NCBI GenBank assembly: GCA_036387915.1
Contig: DASVSV010000587.1
Coordinates: 1-13,479, forward strand
Length of the DNA stretch: 13,479 nt
Origin: QHVT01 sp036387915
Lineage (GTDB): Bacteria; Acidobacteriota; Thermoanaerobaculia; Gp7-AA8
Reading direction: 5' to 3'
Shown here: one piece after another, positions 6,353 through 12,990 of the stretch
Layout: each line of letters begins with the position of its first letter
Numbering within the stretch: the stretch's first letter is position 1
The notes under the pieces: generated by a model
What the model saw: the letters and a program-made list of their open reading frames with translations, nothing else
What the model was told of the DNA's origin: nothing
Databases searched by the model: none
Translations under genes and position numbers: made by a program

Positions 6353-7044
6353 TGCGCCGAGGCACTCCGGCGACGACGGCCCTTCTCGGCCTGATCCTGC
6401 TCGGCTTCGGATACGAGGTGGCGCTCGGCGCGTGGAAGGATCCGTTCCTCCTGGCGCTGAACGGCTCCATCGTGCCGGAGCTGATCTGGGATTACGGCCA
6501 GTACTGGCGCCTGGTCACGGCGATGTTCCTCCACGGCGACGGCACGCCGCAGGGCACGCTGCTGCACCTCTTCGTCAACCTGATGTCGCTCTTCAACATC
6601 GGGCGCATCTTCGAGCTGATGTTCGGCTCGCGGCGTTTCGTGCTGATCTACTTTCTGGCCGGCATCGCCGCGTCGGTCACGAGCGCGCTGCACATCGAGG
6701 GCTCGTCGGTCGGGGCCAGCGGCGCGATCTTCGGCATCCTCGGCGCGCTGGTCTCGTCCATCCTCCGCTCGCCGCGCTTCCGCCGCGACAAGATGGCGCG
6801 CAGCATCGTCAACCAGTGCGTCTTCTGGATGGTGGCCAACATCGCCATCGGTTTCAGCATCCCGCAGATCGACAACGCCGCGCACATCGGAGGGCTCGTG
6901 GCCGGCCTGATCCTCGGCGCGCTCGTTCCGCAGCGCACGCCACCGCCGCCGCCGCCCGCCGAGGTGGTCGTCGACGTCAGGCCTTACGAAGGACCAGGCG
7001 AAGATCCTGCGGCGCGAACAGACGATCGTTCACCGCGTGGATGA
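6352..7044 (+). CDS. Rhomboid family intramembrane serine protease
   Basis: Rhomboids cut transmembrane substrates within the bilayer. The 230-residue protein has about six hydrophobic segments. It carries the catalytic dyad Ser123 in GASGAIFG and His178 in NAAHIGGLVAG, plus the supporting His72-x3-Asn76 pair in LLHLFVNLMSLFNIG, so it looks active. WRLVTAMFLH near residue 52 is the usual loop-1 entry. After the last membrane helix comes a short polar tail with six prolines (about 197-202). The start overlaps the SDR stop by one base, and this coupling is the only hint of function. The final 68 bp overlap the end of the methyltransferase gene on the other strand. Confidence 0.92.
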   Translation: MRRGTPATTALLGLILLGFGYEVALGAWKDPFLLALNGSIVPELIWDYGQYWRLVTAMFLHGDGTPQGTLLHLFVNLMSLFNIGRIFELMFGSRRFVLIYFLAGIAASVTSALHIEGSSVGASGAIFGILGALVSSILRSPRFRRDKMARSIVNQCVFWMVANIAIGFSIPQIDNAAHIGGLVAGLILGALVPQRTPPPPPPAEVVVDVRPYEGPGEDPAARTDDRSPRG

Positions 7045-8080
7045 CGCGCTGCAGTTCCGGCGCATCGCTCTCCAGGATCGCGATCTTCGCGCCTTCGGGC
7101 AGCTCGTGCACCGGACGCACGTCCTCGATCTCGAACCCATGCTCGCGCGCGAGCAGCGTCAGCGCGGCCGGATGACGCGGCGCGATGTGCGTCGGATCGC
7201 GCCAGAAGTCGGACGCGGAGGTGAGGATCGACTCCGCGTTCGGCGTCTCGATCATCAGCAGCCCGCCCGCGCGCAACACGCGCGCGGATTCGCGGAAGAG
7301 CGCGAACAGCGCGTCCACCGGCAGATGCTCGACGACATGCATCGCCAGCACGCTGCCCAGCGAGCCGCCGGCGAGCGACGCGAAACACTCCGGCACGCCC
7401 GCCAGCGCGGCATTGAGTCCGCGCGCCTGCAGATCGGCGACGGAGCGTTCGTTGGTGTCGACCCCGCGAGCGTCGACACCGCCATCGCGGCAGGCCGCGA
7501 GAAACTCGCCGCGGCCGCAGCCGACGTCCATCACCGGCTGATGCTCAGCCGCCAGCCGCACGTAGTGCATCACGTCGGCGCGCACATGCGCTTCGCTGCC
7601 GCGCAGTGAGTCTTCGAGCCGGCGATACAAAACGTCCGGCGATTGCGTGGCCGATTGCGCAACCGTGGGATTGACCGCGTCGCGCACGCGCACGGCCACG
7701 GTCTCGATCTTCTGATCGAGCGCGGCGATCAGCGCGTCGTTGCGTTTCGCGGCGATGGTGACGAGCTCGCGCAACCGGGCACTCTCCGCCGCGAGTGCGG
7801 CAGAAAGATCGCGCTGCACGGCGTCGACGTCGGCGCGCAGATCGCGGCGTACGGCTTCGACGTCGCGGCGTACGTCGTCGACGAGGTCGAGCAGGACGAG
7901 ATTGAAGTTCTTCTGCCGTTCGGCATCCGGCTCGCTGACGCGGCGCACGAGACGCCGCAGGCGCGCCAGCACGACTTCCTGGCTCGACGGGCGCGGGCGG
8001 TAGCGCCGGTCGTCGTGCCACACCTCGCGCCAGCCATCCGCACCGGCGGGAGGAGCGTCGACGTATCGATCGTCTGCCAT
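6977..8080 (-). CDS. Coiled-coil class I SAM-dependent methyltransferase
   Basis: The 367-residue protein has two parts. Residues about 35-135 are charged and helical, with heptad-like repeats (VRRDVEAVRRDLRADVDAVQRDL, 70-92), and look like a coiled coil. From about 150 on there is a class I methyltransferase fold: motif I VMDVGCGRGEFL (183-194), acidic GVDTNERSV (206-214), LAMHVVEHLP (245-254), LRAGGLLMIETPN (269-281), then DFWRDPTHIAPRHP (291-304). This last segment is common in methyltransferases of surface-glycan clusters, such as O-antigen or capsule modification. No glycosyltransferase is nearby, so the substrate is open. The chosen ATG (8080) begins a typical N-terminus but has only a weak ribosome site; upstream the same frame runs into repeat DNA and codes EEPEEPEE. 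It follows rplI by 121 bp. Confidence 0.85.
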   Translation of the reverse strand: MADDRYVDAPPAGADGWREVWHDDRRYRPRPSSQEVVLARLRRLVRRVSEPDAERQKNFNLVLLDLVDDVRRDVEAVRRDLRADVDAVQRDLSAALAAESARLRELVTIAAKRNDALIAALDQKIETVAVRVRDAVNPTVAQSATQSPDVLYRRLEDSLRGSEAHVRADVMHYVRLAAEHQPVMDVGCGRGEFLAACRDGGVDARGVDTNERSVADLQARGLNAALAGVPECFASLAGGSLGSVLAMHVVEHLPVDALFALFRESARVLRAGGLLMIETPNAESILTSASDFWRDPTHIAPRHPAALTLLAREHGFEIEDVRPVHELPEGAKIAILESDAPELQRVIHAVNDRLFAPQDLRLVLRKA

Positions 8081-8093
8081 CTTCAACGTGCAG

Positions 8094-8181
8094 AGTTCCT
8101 CGGGTTCCTCGGGTTCCTCGGAGTGCCTCGGGTGTGACACTCCGAGGGACTCCGAGGAACTCCGAGGAACTCCGAGGAACT
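8094..8181. repeat. Mirrored GAGGAACTCC word array, copy 2
   Basis: Left words AGTTCCTCGG-like (8094-8130) and right words TCCGAGGAAC-like (8141-8181) face each other about a centre near 8136 (GTGTGACAC). The right half has three near-perfect 10-bp tandem units. It lies between rplI and the methyltransferase gene, which are on the same strand, so its hairpin would sit between two cistrons or act as a terminator or processing site. It shares word, polarity and end (GGAACTGA) with the copy at 5427-5504. Confidence 0.85.
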
Positions 8182-8201
8182 GATGATGCCCTACTCCGCT
8201 A

Positions 8202-8717
8202 CTACTCGGCGGTTTCTTCGTCGTCGGTGTCGGCGGCGGCAGCCGGCGCTTCCGGCTCCTCGATCCGCTCCACGCCCTGGGCCACGACTTCGACCTGGAT
8301 GTGCGCGGTGACGTCGCGGTGCAGGCGCACTTCGACGTCGTGCAGACCGACGGTCTTGATCGGCGAGCCGAGCTCGATGCGGCGCTTGTCCACCTCGATG
8401 CCCTTCTCCGCGAGCGCGTCCGCGATCTCGTTGGCGGTGACGGAGCCGAACAGGTGACCCTGGTCGCCGACACGCTTCTCGATGCGGATCTTCACGCCCT
8501 TGACGCGATCGGCCTGCTTCTGGGCCGCGTCTTTTTCTTCCTGTGCAATCAGGTTCCACTTGCGGCGCTGGTGCTCGATGGCCTTGAGGTTGCCGGTGGA
8601 GGCTTCCTGGGCCATGTTCTTCGGGATGAGGAAATTGCGCGCGTAGCCGTCTTTGACGGTGACCACGTCGCCGCGCGTTCCGAGGCCTCGGATCTCCTCA
8701 GTCAGAATGACTTTCAT
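8202..8717 (-). CDS. rplI: 50S ribosomal protein L9
   Basis: L9 binds 23S rRNA at the base of the L1 stalk and spans two domains. The 171-residue product has the N-terminal signature GTRGDVVTVKDGYARNFLIP (about 13-32) and a long connecting helix (about 42-75). The C-terminal domain includes KRVGDQGHLFGSVTANEIADAL. The last 25 residues are an Ala/Glu/Asp-rich tail beyond the usual length of about 150. The ATG at 8717 is preceded by AAAGGA. Its first 20 bases overlap the end of the DUF2232 gene, and it is the last gene of the ribosomal block. Confidence 0.97.
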   Translation of the reverse strand: MKVILTEEIRGLGTRGDVVTVKDGYARNFLIPKNMAQEASTGNLKAIEHQRRKWNLIAQEEKDAAQKQADRVKGVKIRIEKRVGDQGHLFGSVTANEIADALAEKGIEVDKRRIELGSPIKTVGLHDVEVRLHRDVTAHIQVEVVAQGVERIEEPEAPAAAADTDDEETAE

Positions 8718-9735
8718 GAGAGTCGTCCTTTCGCTTCTTGAAATGTCGGAAATCGAAAAATGAGTCGAACAGTCCCGCCACGCCCAGCAGCAGCGGCCCG
8801 ATGCCCGTGAACATCAGGAACACCAGCAGCAGCCAGCCCAGCATCGTGCCGGCGAATCCCGCTCCCATCGCCGAGAGCATGAAGCGAAAGATCGCCAGGC
8901 CCTGGAGGATGTAGAGGAAGGCCACGACGGCCAGCGTGTTCGCCGCGACCTTCTGCAGCAGCCCCGTCACCACCGGCGTGAGACCGCCGAGGATGAAGGC
9001 GAAGAGCACCCAGTCTGGGAGCGCGAAGTTGCGGAACAGGTAGGCGCCGAGTGCGTCGTTGTCCCCGCGCCGCGCCGTCAGCTCGCGCCAGGCCTTCAGC
9101 CGGCCGAGCATCAGCAGGCTGAGGATGAACACGAGACTGATGTTGATGAGCAGCACGGCCGGCAGCACGAACGTGCTGAAGCTGATCCACCGCTCCACGA
9201 AACCGACCGCCTCGGGAGGCATCTGTTTCGAGCGGTAGGCCTGCACGAACTCGGCGCTGGTCTGCTTCGCCTGCGCCACCTGGGCGGCGTACGGCGAGAA
9301 GGAGATCAGCAATTGCGAGGCGATCTCCGTCAGCGCCAGGCCGACCATCGCGCCGGCGAGCAGGAACACGAGCACGCGGCCGAACTTCTCGCCGCGCTCC
9401 ACCATCGGCACCGCGGCCATGGCCGGCAGCGCGACGGCCAGAGCCACCGCGCCGAGGTACGTCCAGGCCATCTTCTGCAGGTCCGGCGTCTCGGACGGGA
9501 CGGACATCGCGTAAAGCGACGCCACCGCCAGCGACAGCGCCAGGACGACCCACGCCAGGCGGCGTCCGTTGCGGATCGCGCAATGCAGCAGCGCGGCCGG
9601 CACGAACACCACCATCGGCGTGATCATCATCAGCGCCGTCAGCAGCGAATACCCGATCACGCTGCGCACCTGGCCGCCGAGAGGGCGGTTCGGGAGCAGC
9701 ACGGGCTCGCTGTGCGGGAGAGACGTTTCGATCAT
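8698..9735 (-). CDS. DUF2232 (YybS-like) polytopic membrane protein
   Basis: The 345-residue protein has about eight hydrophobic segments (roughly 25-51, 59-77, 89-110, 119-145, 185-211, 239-258, 264-288, 292-320), a polar loop at 150-180 and a very charged C-terminus (HFKKRKDDSHESHSD). I assign it to DUF2232/YybS by its position between rpsR and rplI, where this family is often found, and by topology. The biochemical role is unknown. The last segments (ILGGLTP...LLQKVAANTLAVVAFLYILQGLAIFRF) resemble the family's conserved core. It starts 8 nt after the rpsR stop with no good ribosome site, so translation is probably coupled to rpsR. Its end overlaps the rplI start by 20 bp. Confidence 0.75.
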   Translation of the reverse strand: MIETSLPHSEPVLLPNRPLGGQVRSVIGYSLLTALMMITPMVVFVPAALLHCAIRNGRRLAWVVLALSLAVASLYAMSVPSETPDLQKMAWTYLGAVALAVALPAMAAVPMVERGEKFGRVLVFLLAGAMVGLALTEIASQLLISFSPYAAQVAQAKQTSAEFVQAYRSKQMPPEAVGFVERWISFSTFVLPAVLLINISLVFILSLLMLGRLKAWRELTARRGDNDALGAYLFRNFALPDWVLFAFILGGLTPVVTGLLQKVAANTLAVVAFLYILQGLAIFRFMLSAMGAGFAGTMLGWLLLVFLMFTGIGPLLLGVAGLFDSFFDFRHFKKRKDDSHESHSD

Positions 9736-9743
9736 CGAGAGAG

Positions 9744-10067
9744 CTAGTCAGCGGTGAACGGCAGCAGTGCCGCGATGCGCGCGCGCTTGATGGCGTTCTG
9801 CAGTTTGCGCTGGTGCAGCGCGCAGGTGCCGGAGATGCGGCGCGGCAGGATCTTTCCCCGCTCGGGGATGAACTGCTGCAGCGTCTTGGTGTCCTTGAAG
9901 TCGATGTACTCGATCTTCTCGACGCAGAACTTGCACACGCGCTTGCGGCGGTAGAAGAACTTCTTCTTGCCGCCCTGCGGGCCGCCGCCCGGACCGCCGC
10001 GGCGATCGTCGCCGCCGCCGCCGCCCGGACCGCCCGGACCACGTCTTCCCGGAGTCGTCGTTGCCAT
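9744..10067 (-). CDS. rpsR: 30S ribosomal protein S18 with a Gly/Arg-rich N-terminal extension
   Basis: S18 pairs with S6 on the small-subunit platform. The 107-residue product has the conserved core from about residue 34. It carries zinc-type cysteines in CKFC (45-48) and GTCALHQRKLQ (Cys82, His85), then AIKRARIAALLPFT. It is therefore the zinc-binding (C+) form. Residues 7-33 are unusually rich in Gly, Pro, Arg and Asp, an RGG-like extension that could touch RNA. Two ATGs lie close together. The second (10067) is preferred because AAGGAGG then stands 8 nt away, whereas the first (10073) is only about 2 nt from it. It follows rpsF by 13 bp and precedes DUF2232 by 8 bp. Confidence 0.95.
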   Translation of the reverse strand: MATTTPGRRGPGGPGGGGGDDRRGGPGGGPQGGKKKFFYRRKRVCKFCVEKIEYIDFKDTKTLQQFIPERGKILPRRISGTCALHQRKLQNAIKRARIAALLPFTAD

Positions 10068-10075
10068 GGTCATCT

Positions 10076-10082
10076 CCTCCTT
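10076..10082 (-). promoter_or_regulatory. Shine-Dalgarno site of rpsR, overlapping the rpsF stop
   Basis: On the minus strand the sequence reads TAAGGAGG: the rpsF stop codon TAA runs into the AAGGAGG site for rpsR. Ribosomes ending on rpsF would therefore cover the rpsR site, consistent with coupled synthesis of the S6:S18 pair. Confidence 0.7.
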
Positions 10083-10512
10083 ATGCCTGCGGCGCCGTGT
10101 CGTCGGCGGCGGCGATCATCGCGCTCTCCAGCTCGGGCGTGGCGGCAGGTGCTGCTGCTGCCGGCATGGCCGGACGGACGCGCTCCTTCTTCGGGTTGCG
10201 CTTGGCCAGTTTGTCCGCGCGCTTGTGCTCGAGGTCGGTGCGCACGATGACGTGCCGCAGGACGCGGTCGACGTTCTTCATGCGCCGGTCGAGCTCGGAG
10301 AGCGAGGCTTCGCTCTCGAGGACGAAGAGGTGGTAGATGCCTTCGTTGGACTTCTGGATGGGATAGGCGAGTCGACGGCGGCCCCACGCTTCTTCGTTCT
10401 TGAGCGTGGCACCGTTCTTCTCGGCGATCGACCTGAAATCGGTGATCAGGGTCGTCGCTTCTTCCTCCGTCACTTGCGGAGAAAGGATAAACAGGACTTC
10501 ATAAGTCCTCAT
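10081..10512 (-). CDS. rpsF: 30S ribosomal protein S6
   Basis: S6 binds S18 and the central domain of 16S rRNA. The 143-residue product begins MRTYEVLFILSPQ and has EAWGRRRLAYPIQKSNEGIYHLFVLES (about 42-68) and DRVLRHVIVRTD (82-93), the standard S6 core. Residues about 108-143 form an Ala/Pro-rich tail beyond the core. The ATG at 10512 follows AAGGAGG by only 4 nt, a strong if tight ribosome site; upstream extensions of the frame lie in the leader and are not used. It is the first gene of the rpsF-rpsR-DUF2232-rplI block. Confidence 0.97.
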   Translation of the reverse strand: MRTYEVLFILSPQVTEEEATTLITDFRSIAEKNGATLKNEEAWGRRRLAYPIQKSNEGIYHLFVLESEASLSELDRRMKNVDRVLRHVIVRTDLEHKRADKLAKRNPKKERVRPAMPAAAAPAATPELESAMIAAADDTAPQA

Positions 10513-10534
10513 GAATCCTCCTTCTGGCCTAGCG

Positions 10535-10557
10535 GAACCTCGCCTTCGGCGGGGTTC
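10535..10557 (-). promoter_or_regulatory. Leader hairpin in the rpsF mRNA
   Basis: On the minus strand GAACCCCGCC and GGCGAGGTTC pair at 9 of 10 positions across a GAA loop, 23 nt ahead of the rpsF start. In many bacteria the S6:S18 complex binds a hairpin in this leader and represses its own synthesis. The CCG feature of that motif is present only across the stem-loop junction, not as a clear bulge, so the match is weak. Confidence 0.35.
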
Positions 10558-10613
10558 AAGGAGCTGGCAGATTGTTAAAGAATGTCCGGCCGCGGACACA
10601 CGCCGGGCCGGCA

Positions 10614-10642
10614 AGAATAGGCAAAGGCAGGCAGCGGGGCAA
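10614..10642 (-). promoter_or_regulatory. Promoter of the rpsF operon
   Basis: On the minus strand TTGCCC (10642-10637) and TATTCT (10619-10614) are exactly 17 bp apart. The transcript would begin near 10607 and carry a leader of about 95 nt that includes the hairpin at 10535-10557. Confidence 0.55.
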
Positions 10643-10668
10643 GTATTCCTAGGGCAGCTCGTACCTGT

Positions 10669-10755
10669 CAGGTAAAAGGTAAAAGGTAAAAGTAAAGGCA
10701 GGACGTGCGTAAGCTTGGTGCTTTCCTTTCGCCTTTTACCTTTCGCCTTTTACCT
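10669..10755. repeat. Mirrored GGTAAAA word array before ansA
   Basis: The left part (10669-10698) repeats GGTAAAA. The right part (10725-10755) repeats the complement CCTTTTACC/CCTTTCG words. Together they form an inverted array around AAGCTT (10711-10716). It ends two bases before the ansA start codon, in the space where a Shine-Dalgarno site would be expected. Confidence 0.8.
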
Positions 10756-10756
10756 C

Positions 10757-11773
10757 ATGAAGAAGCGCGTCTACGTCATCTACACTGGCGGCACGATCGG
10801 TATGAAGCGCACGCCCGACGGCTACGCGCCCGCGCCCGGCTCGCTGCAGGAGCAGATGAAGGGGATGCCCGAATTGCGGGACCCTTCCATGCCCGAGGTG
10901 ACGATCCACGAGTACGAGCCGCTGCTCGACTCGTCGAACATGACCCCCGCGGAGTGGATGAAGATCGCCCGCGACATCGCCGGCAACTATGACGACTACG
11001 ACGGCTTCGTCGTCCTGCACGGCACGGACACGATGGCGTACACCGCCTCCGCCCTCCCCTTCATCCTCGAAGGACTCGGCAAGCCGGTCGTCGTCACCGG
11101 CTCACAGATCCCGCTGGTCGAGCTGCGCAGCGACGGCCGCGACAACCTGGTCACGTCCCTACTCGTGGCCGCGTCGCTCGACATTCCTGAAGTCTGTCTC
11201 TACTTCGGCCGCCAGCTCCTGCGCGGCAGCCGCGCGGTGAAGGTGAGCACGCACGGCCTGACCCCCTTCACCTCGCCCAACTTCCCGCCCCTCGGCACGT
11301 TCGGCGTCGACATCGACATCCGCTGGGACCTCGTCCAGCCGCGACGCGGTTCGCTGCAGGTCCACGAAGTTCGATCGGCAGTGCTCAGCGTCGTGCGCCT
11401 GATCCCCGGCATCTCCGCGAGCTTCATCCGCAACGTGCTCGCCCCGCCCGTGCAGGCGGTCGTGCTGCAGGCGTACGGCGTCGGCAACGGCCCCGATCGC
11501 GACACGGAGTTCCTCGGCGCGCTGTCCGAGGCCACGGAGCGCGGCGTGGTGATCGTCGATTGCAGTCAATGCCTGACCGGCTACGTCGACCTCGACGAAT
11601 ACACCGCCGGCTCCGCCCTCGCGAAAGCCGGCGTGATCAGCGGCTACGACCTCACCGTCGAAGCCGCCGTCGCCAAGCTGACCTACCTCTTCAGCCGCCA
11701 CGACGACCCCGCCCGCGTCCGCGAAGCGATGCAGCGCGACCTCCGCGGCGAGATGACCCCCCGCCGCGTCTGA
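10757..11773 (+). CDS. ansA: Cytoplasmic L-asparaginase (type I)
   Basis: The enzyme hydrolyses asparagine to aspartate and ammonia. The 338-residue length equals that of E. coli AnsA, and no leader peptide is present, so a cytoplasmic place is expected. Both active-site motifs are intact: YTGGTIGM (9-16, Thr13) and HGTDTMAYTASALPF (88-102, with Thr90 and Asp91). SQIPLVELRSDGRDNL and the late QCLTGYVDLDEYTAGSALAKAGVISG segment are typical of the type I group. The ATG at 10757 starts MKKRVYVIYTGG; an upstream in-frame start at 10715 would add 14 residues coded by repeat DNA and is not favoured. There is no Shine-Dalgarno site. The gene diverges from rpsF and converges on the DmpA-like peptidase gene with a 6-bp gap. 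Confidence 0.95.
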   Translation: MKKRVYVIYTGGTIGMKRTPDGYAPAPGSLQEQMKGMPELRDPSMPEVTIHEYEPLLDSSNMTPAEWMKIARDIAGNYDDYDGFVVLHGTDTMAYTASALPFILEGLGKPVVVTGSQIPLVELRSDGRDNLVTSLLVAASLDIPEVCLYFGRQLLRGSRAVKVSTHGLTPFTSPNFPPLGTFGVDIDIRWDLVQPRRGSLQVHEVRSAVLSVVRLIPGISASFIRNVLAPPVQAVVLQAYGVGNGPDRDTEFLGALSEATERGVVIVDCSQCLTGYVDLDEYTAGSALAKAGVISGYDLTVEAAVAKLTYLFSRHDDPARVREAMQRDLRGEMTPRRV

Positions 11774-11779
11774 TCGTCG

Positions 11780-12859
11780 TCACGCCAGGCGGTTGTACTT
11801 CCGCAGCACCTCGCGCAGGCGGTCGTGCGGCAGCGCGTGCACGACGTTGCCGTTGAGGCCCGTCATCGTCTCCGCGGCCACGAGCGCGTTCACGATCGCT
11901 TCCGCCGTCGCGTCCGCGGTGGCGCGGAAGAGAGGGCTGATGCGCTCGTTCGGCAGCATCTCCAGCGACGCGACGCCGGTCAGCTTCGCGTTCTCCGCGT
12001 TCGCGGTGGAGACGGCGATGAAGATGTCGCCGGAGGTGTTCTCCGCGCGCCCGCCGACGACGGCCAGTCCGAACGCGGCGCGCTTGACCAGCCGCTTCAA
12101 CTGATGCGGCAACAGCGGCGCGTCCGTCGCCACGACGACGATGATCGACCCATCGCCATGCGCCGCCTTCCCCTCCGACGGCATGAGGTCCGCGATCTCT
12201 TTTCCGACCGGCACTCCGGCGACGGTCAGCAGCTCGCGCCGTCCGTAGTTCGACTGCACCAGCACGCCGACGGTGTAGCCGCCGTCATCCTCGGCAAGCA
12301 CGCGCGACGAAGTGCCGATGCCGCCCTTGAATTCGTGCGTGACCATCCCCGTGCCGCCGCCGACATTGCCTTCCGCGACCGCACCGCCGCGCGCGCCGTC
12401 GAGCACCGCGAAGACGTGCTCCTTCTTCACGTGAAAGCCGCTGATGTCGTTGAGGAAACCGTCCCACGTCTCGCCCACCAGCGGCAGACTGAAGTCGCCG
12501 TTGTAGCCCTCGCGGATGCCGTGCTGCAGGCTCCACTCGACCACCGCGTCGCGCACGACGCCGACGCTGTGCGTGTTCGTGATCAGCACCGGCGTCCCGA
12601 GGTGGCCCGACTCTTCGACCCACAACACACCCGTCATCTCACCGTTACCGTTGAGCGAATACGTAGCCGCGAACACGCGATCGTGATTCGCGTTGCCGCG
12701 CGGAAAGACGGACGTGATCCCCGTCCGCACCGCATGCGCGCCGTCGCCGGAATGCAGCGTCACGTGCCCGACCGTCACGCCCGCGACGTCGGTGATTGCA
12801 TTGAGAGCCCCCGGCGTGCCGTCGAACGGCACGCCGAGGTCGCGCGCGCGGGGCTTCAT
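11780..12859 (-). CDS. P1 family aminopeptidase (DmpA-like, self-processing)
   Basis: DmpA/BapA-type enzymes are made as one chain that cuts itself into alpha and beta subunits and then releases N-terminal residues from small peptides. The 359-residue product shows AITDVAGVTVGHVTLHSG (21-38), TGITSVFPRG (46-55), NTHSVGVVRDA (95-105), GNVGGGTGM (164-172) and FKGGIGTSSR (177-186). Gly237-Ser238 in GDGSIIVVVATDAPL matches the family self-cleavage site, with Ser238 as the new N-terminal nucleophile. There is no leader peptide, so the enzyme is probably cytoplasmic. The ATG at 12859 begins MKPRARDLGVPFDGTPG as usual; upstream frame extension is repeat DNA. There is no Shine-Dalgarno site, and a TATAGA box stands 10 nt before the start. 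Confidence 0.92.
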   Translation of the reverse strand: MKPRARDLGVPFDGTPGALNAITDVAGVTVGHVTLHSGDGAHAVRTGITSVFPRGNANHDRVFAATYSLNGNGEMTGVLWVEESGHLGTPVLITNTHSVGVVRDAVVEWSLQHGIREGYNGDFSLPLVGETWDGFLNDISGFHVKKEHVFAVLDGARGGAVAEGNVGGGTGMVTHEFKGGIGTSSRVLAEDDGGYTVGVLVQSNYGRRELLTVAGVPVGKEIADLMPSEGKAAHGDGSIIVVVATDAPLLPHQLKRLVKRAAFGLAVVGGRAENTSGDIFIAVSTANAENAKLTGVASLEMLPNERISPLFRATADATAEAIVNALVAAETMTGLNGNVVHALPHDRLREVLRKYNRLA

Positions 12860-12869
12860 GGGCGCGGAT

Positions 12870-12875
12870 TCTATA
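12870..12875 (-). promoter_or_regulatory. Possible -10 box just ahead of the P1 peptidase start
   Basis: On the minus strand GCTATAGAAT lies 10 nt before the ATG at 12859. No ribosome site intervenes and no good -35 box is seen. It repeats the box-then-start arrangement at 121-141 and 5551-5570. Confidence 0.35.
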
Positions 12876-12906
12876 GCCGCGTTGTGGGCGAGACGGATCA
12901 CGGGCT

Positions 12907-12926
12907 GCGGCGGCTGAAGCCGCCGC
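12907..12926. repeat. Hairpin repeat GCGGCGGC-TGAA-GCCGCCGC
   Basis: A perfect 8-bp stem with a TGAA loop, followed by TCCACG. Its right side, GGCTGAAGCCGC followed by GCTC, resembles 13041-13055, so it belongs to the same repeat family. Confidence 0.7.
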
Positions 12927-12990
12927 TCCACGCCGCTTCGTCAACTGCCAGCCCGCGCGCTCGAAGCGAAACCGCCGGCAACTACACACC

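Noticed and set aside
5427..8181. CRISPR array
   Set aside because: The words are about 10 bp, tandem or mirrored, with no unique spacers and no cas genes.
8714..10042. 442-codon minus-strand frame across DUF2232 and rpsR
   Set aside because: It is the alternative frame of two real genes, Arg/Ala-rich and without hydrophobic segments or domains.
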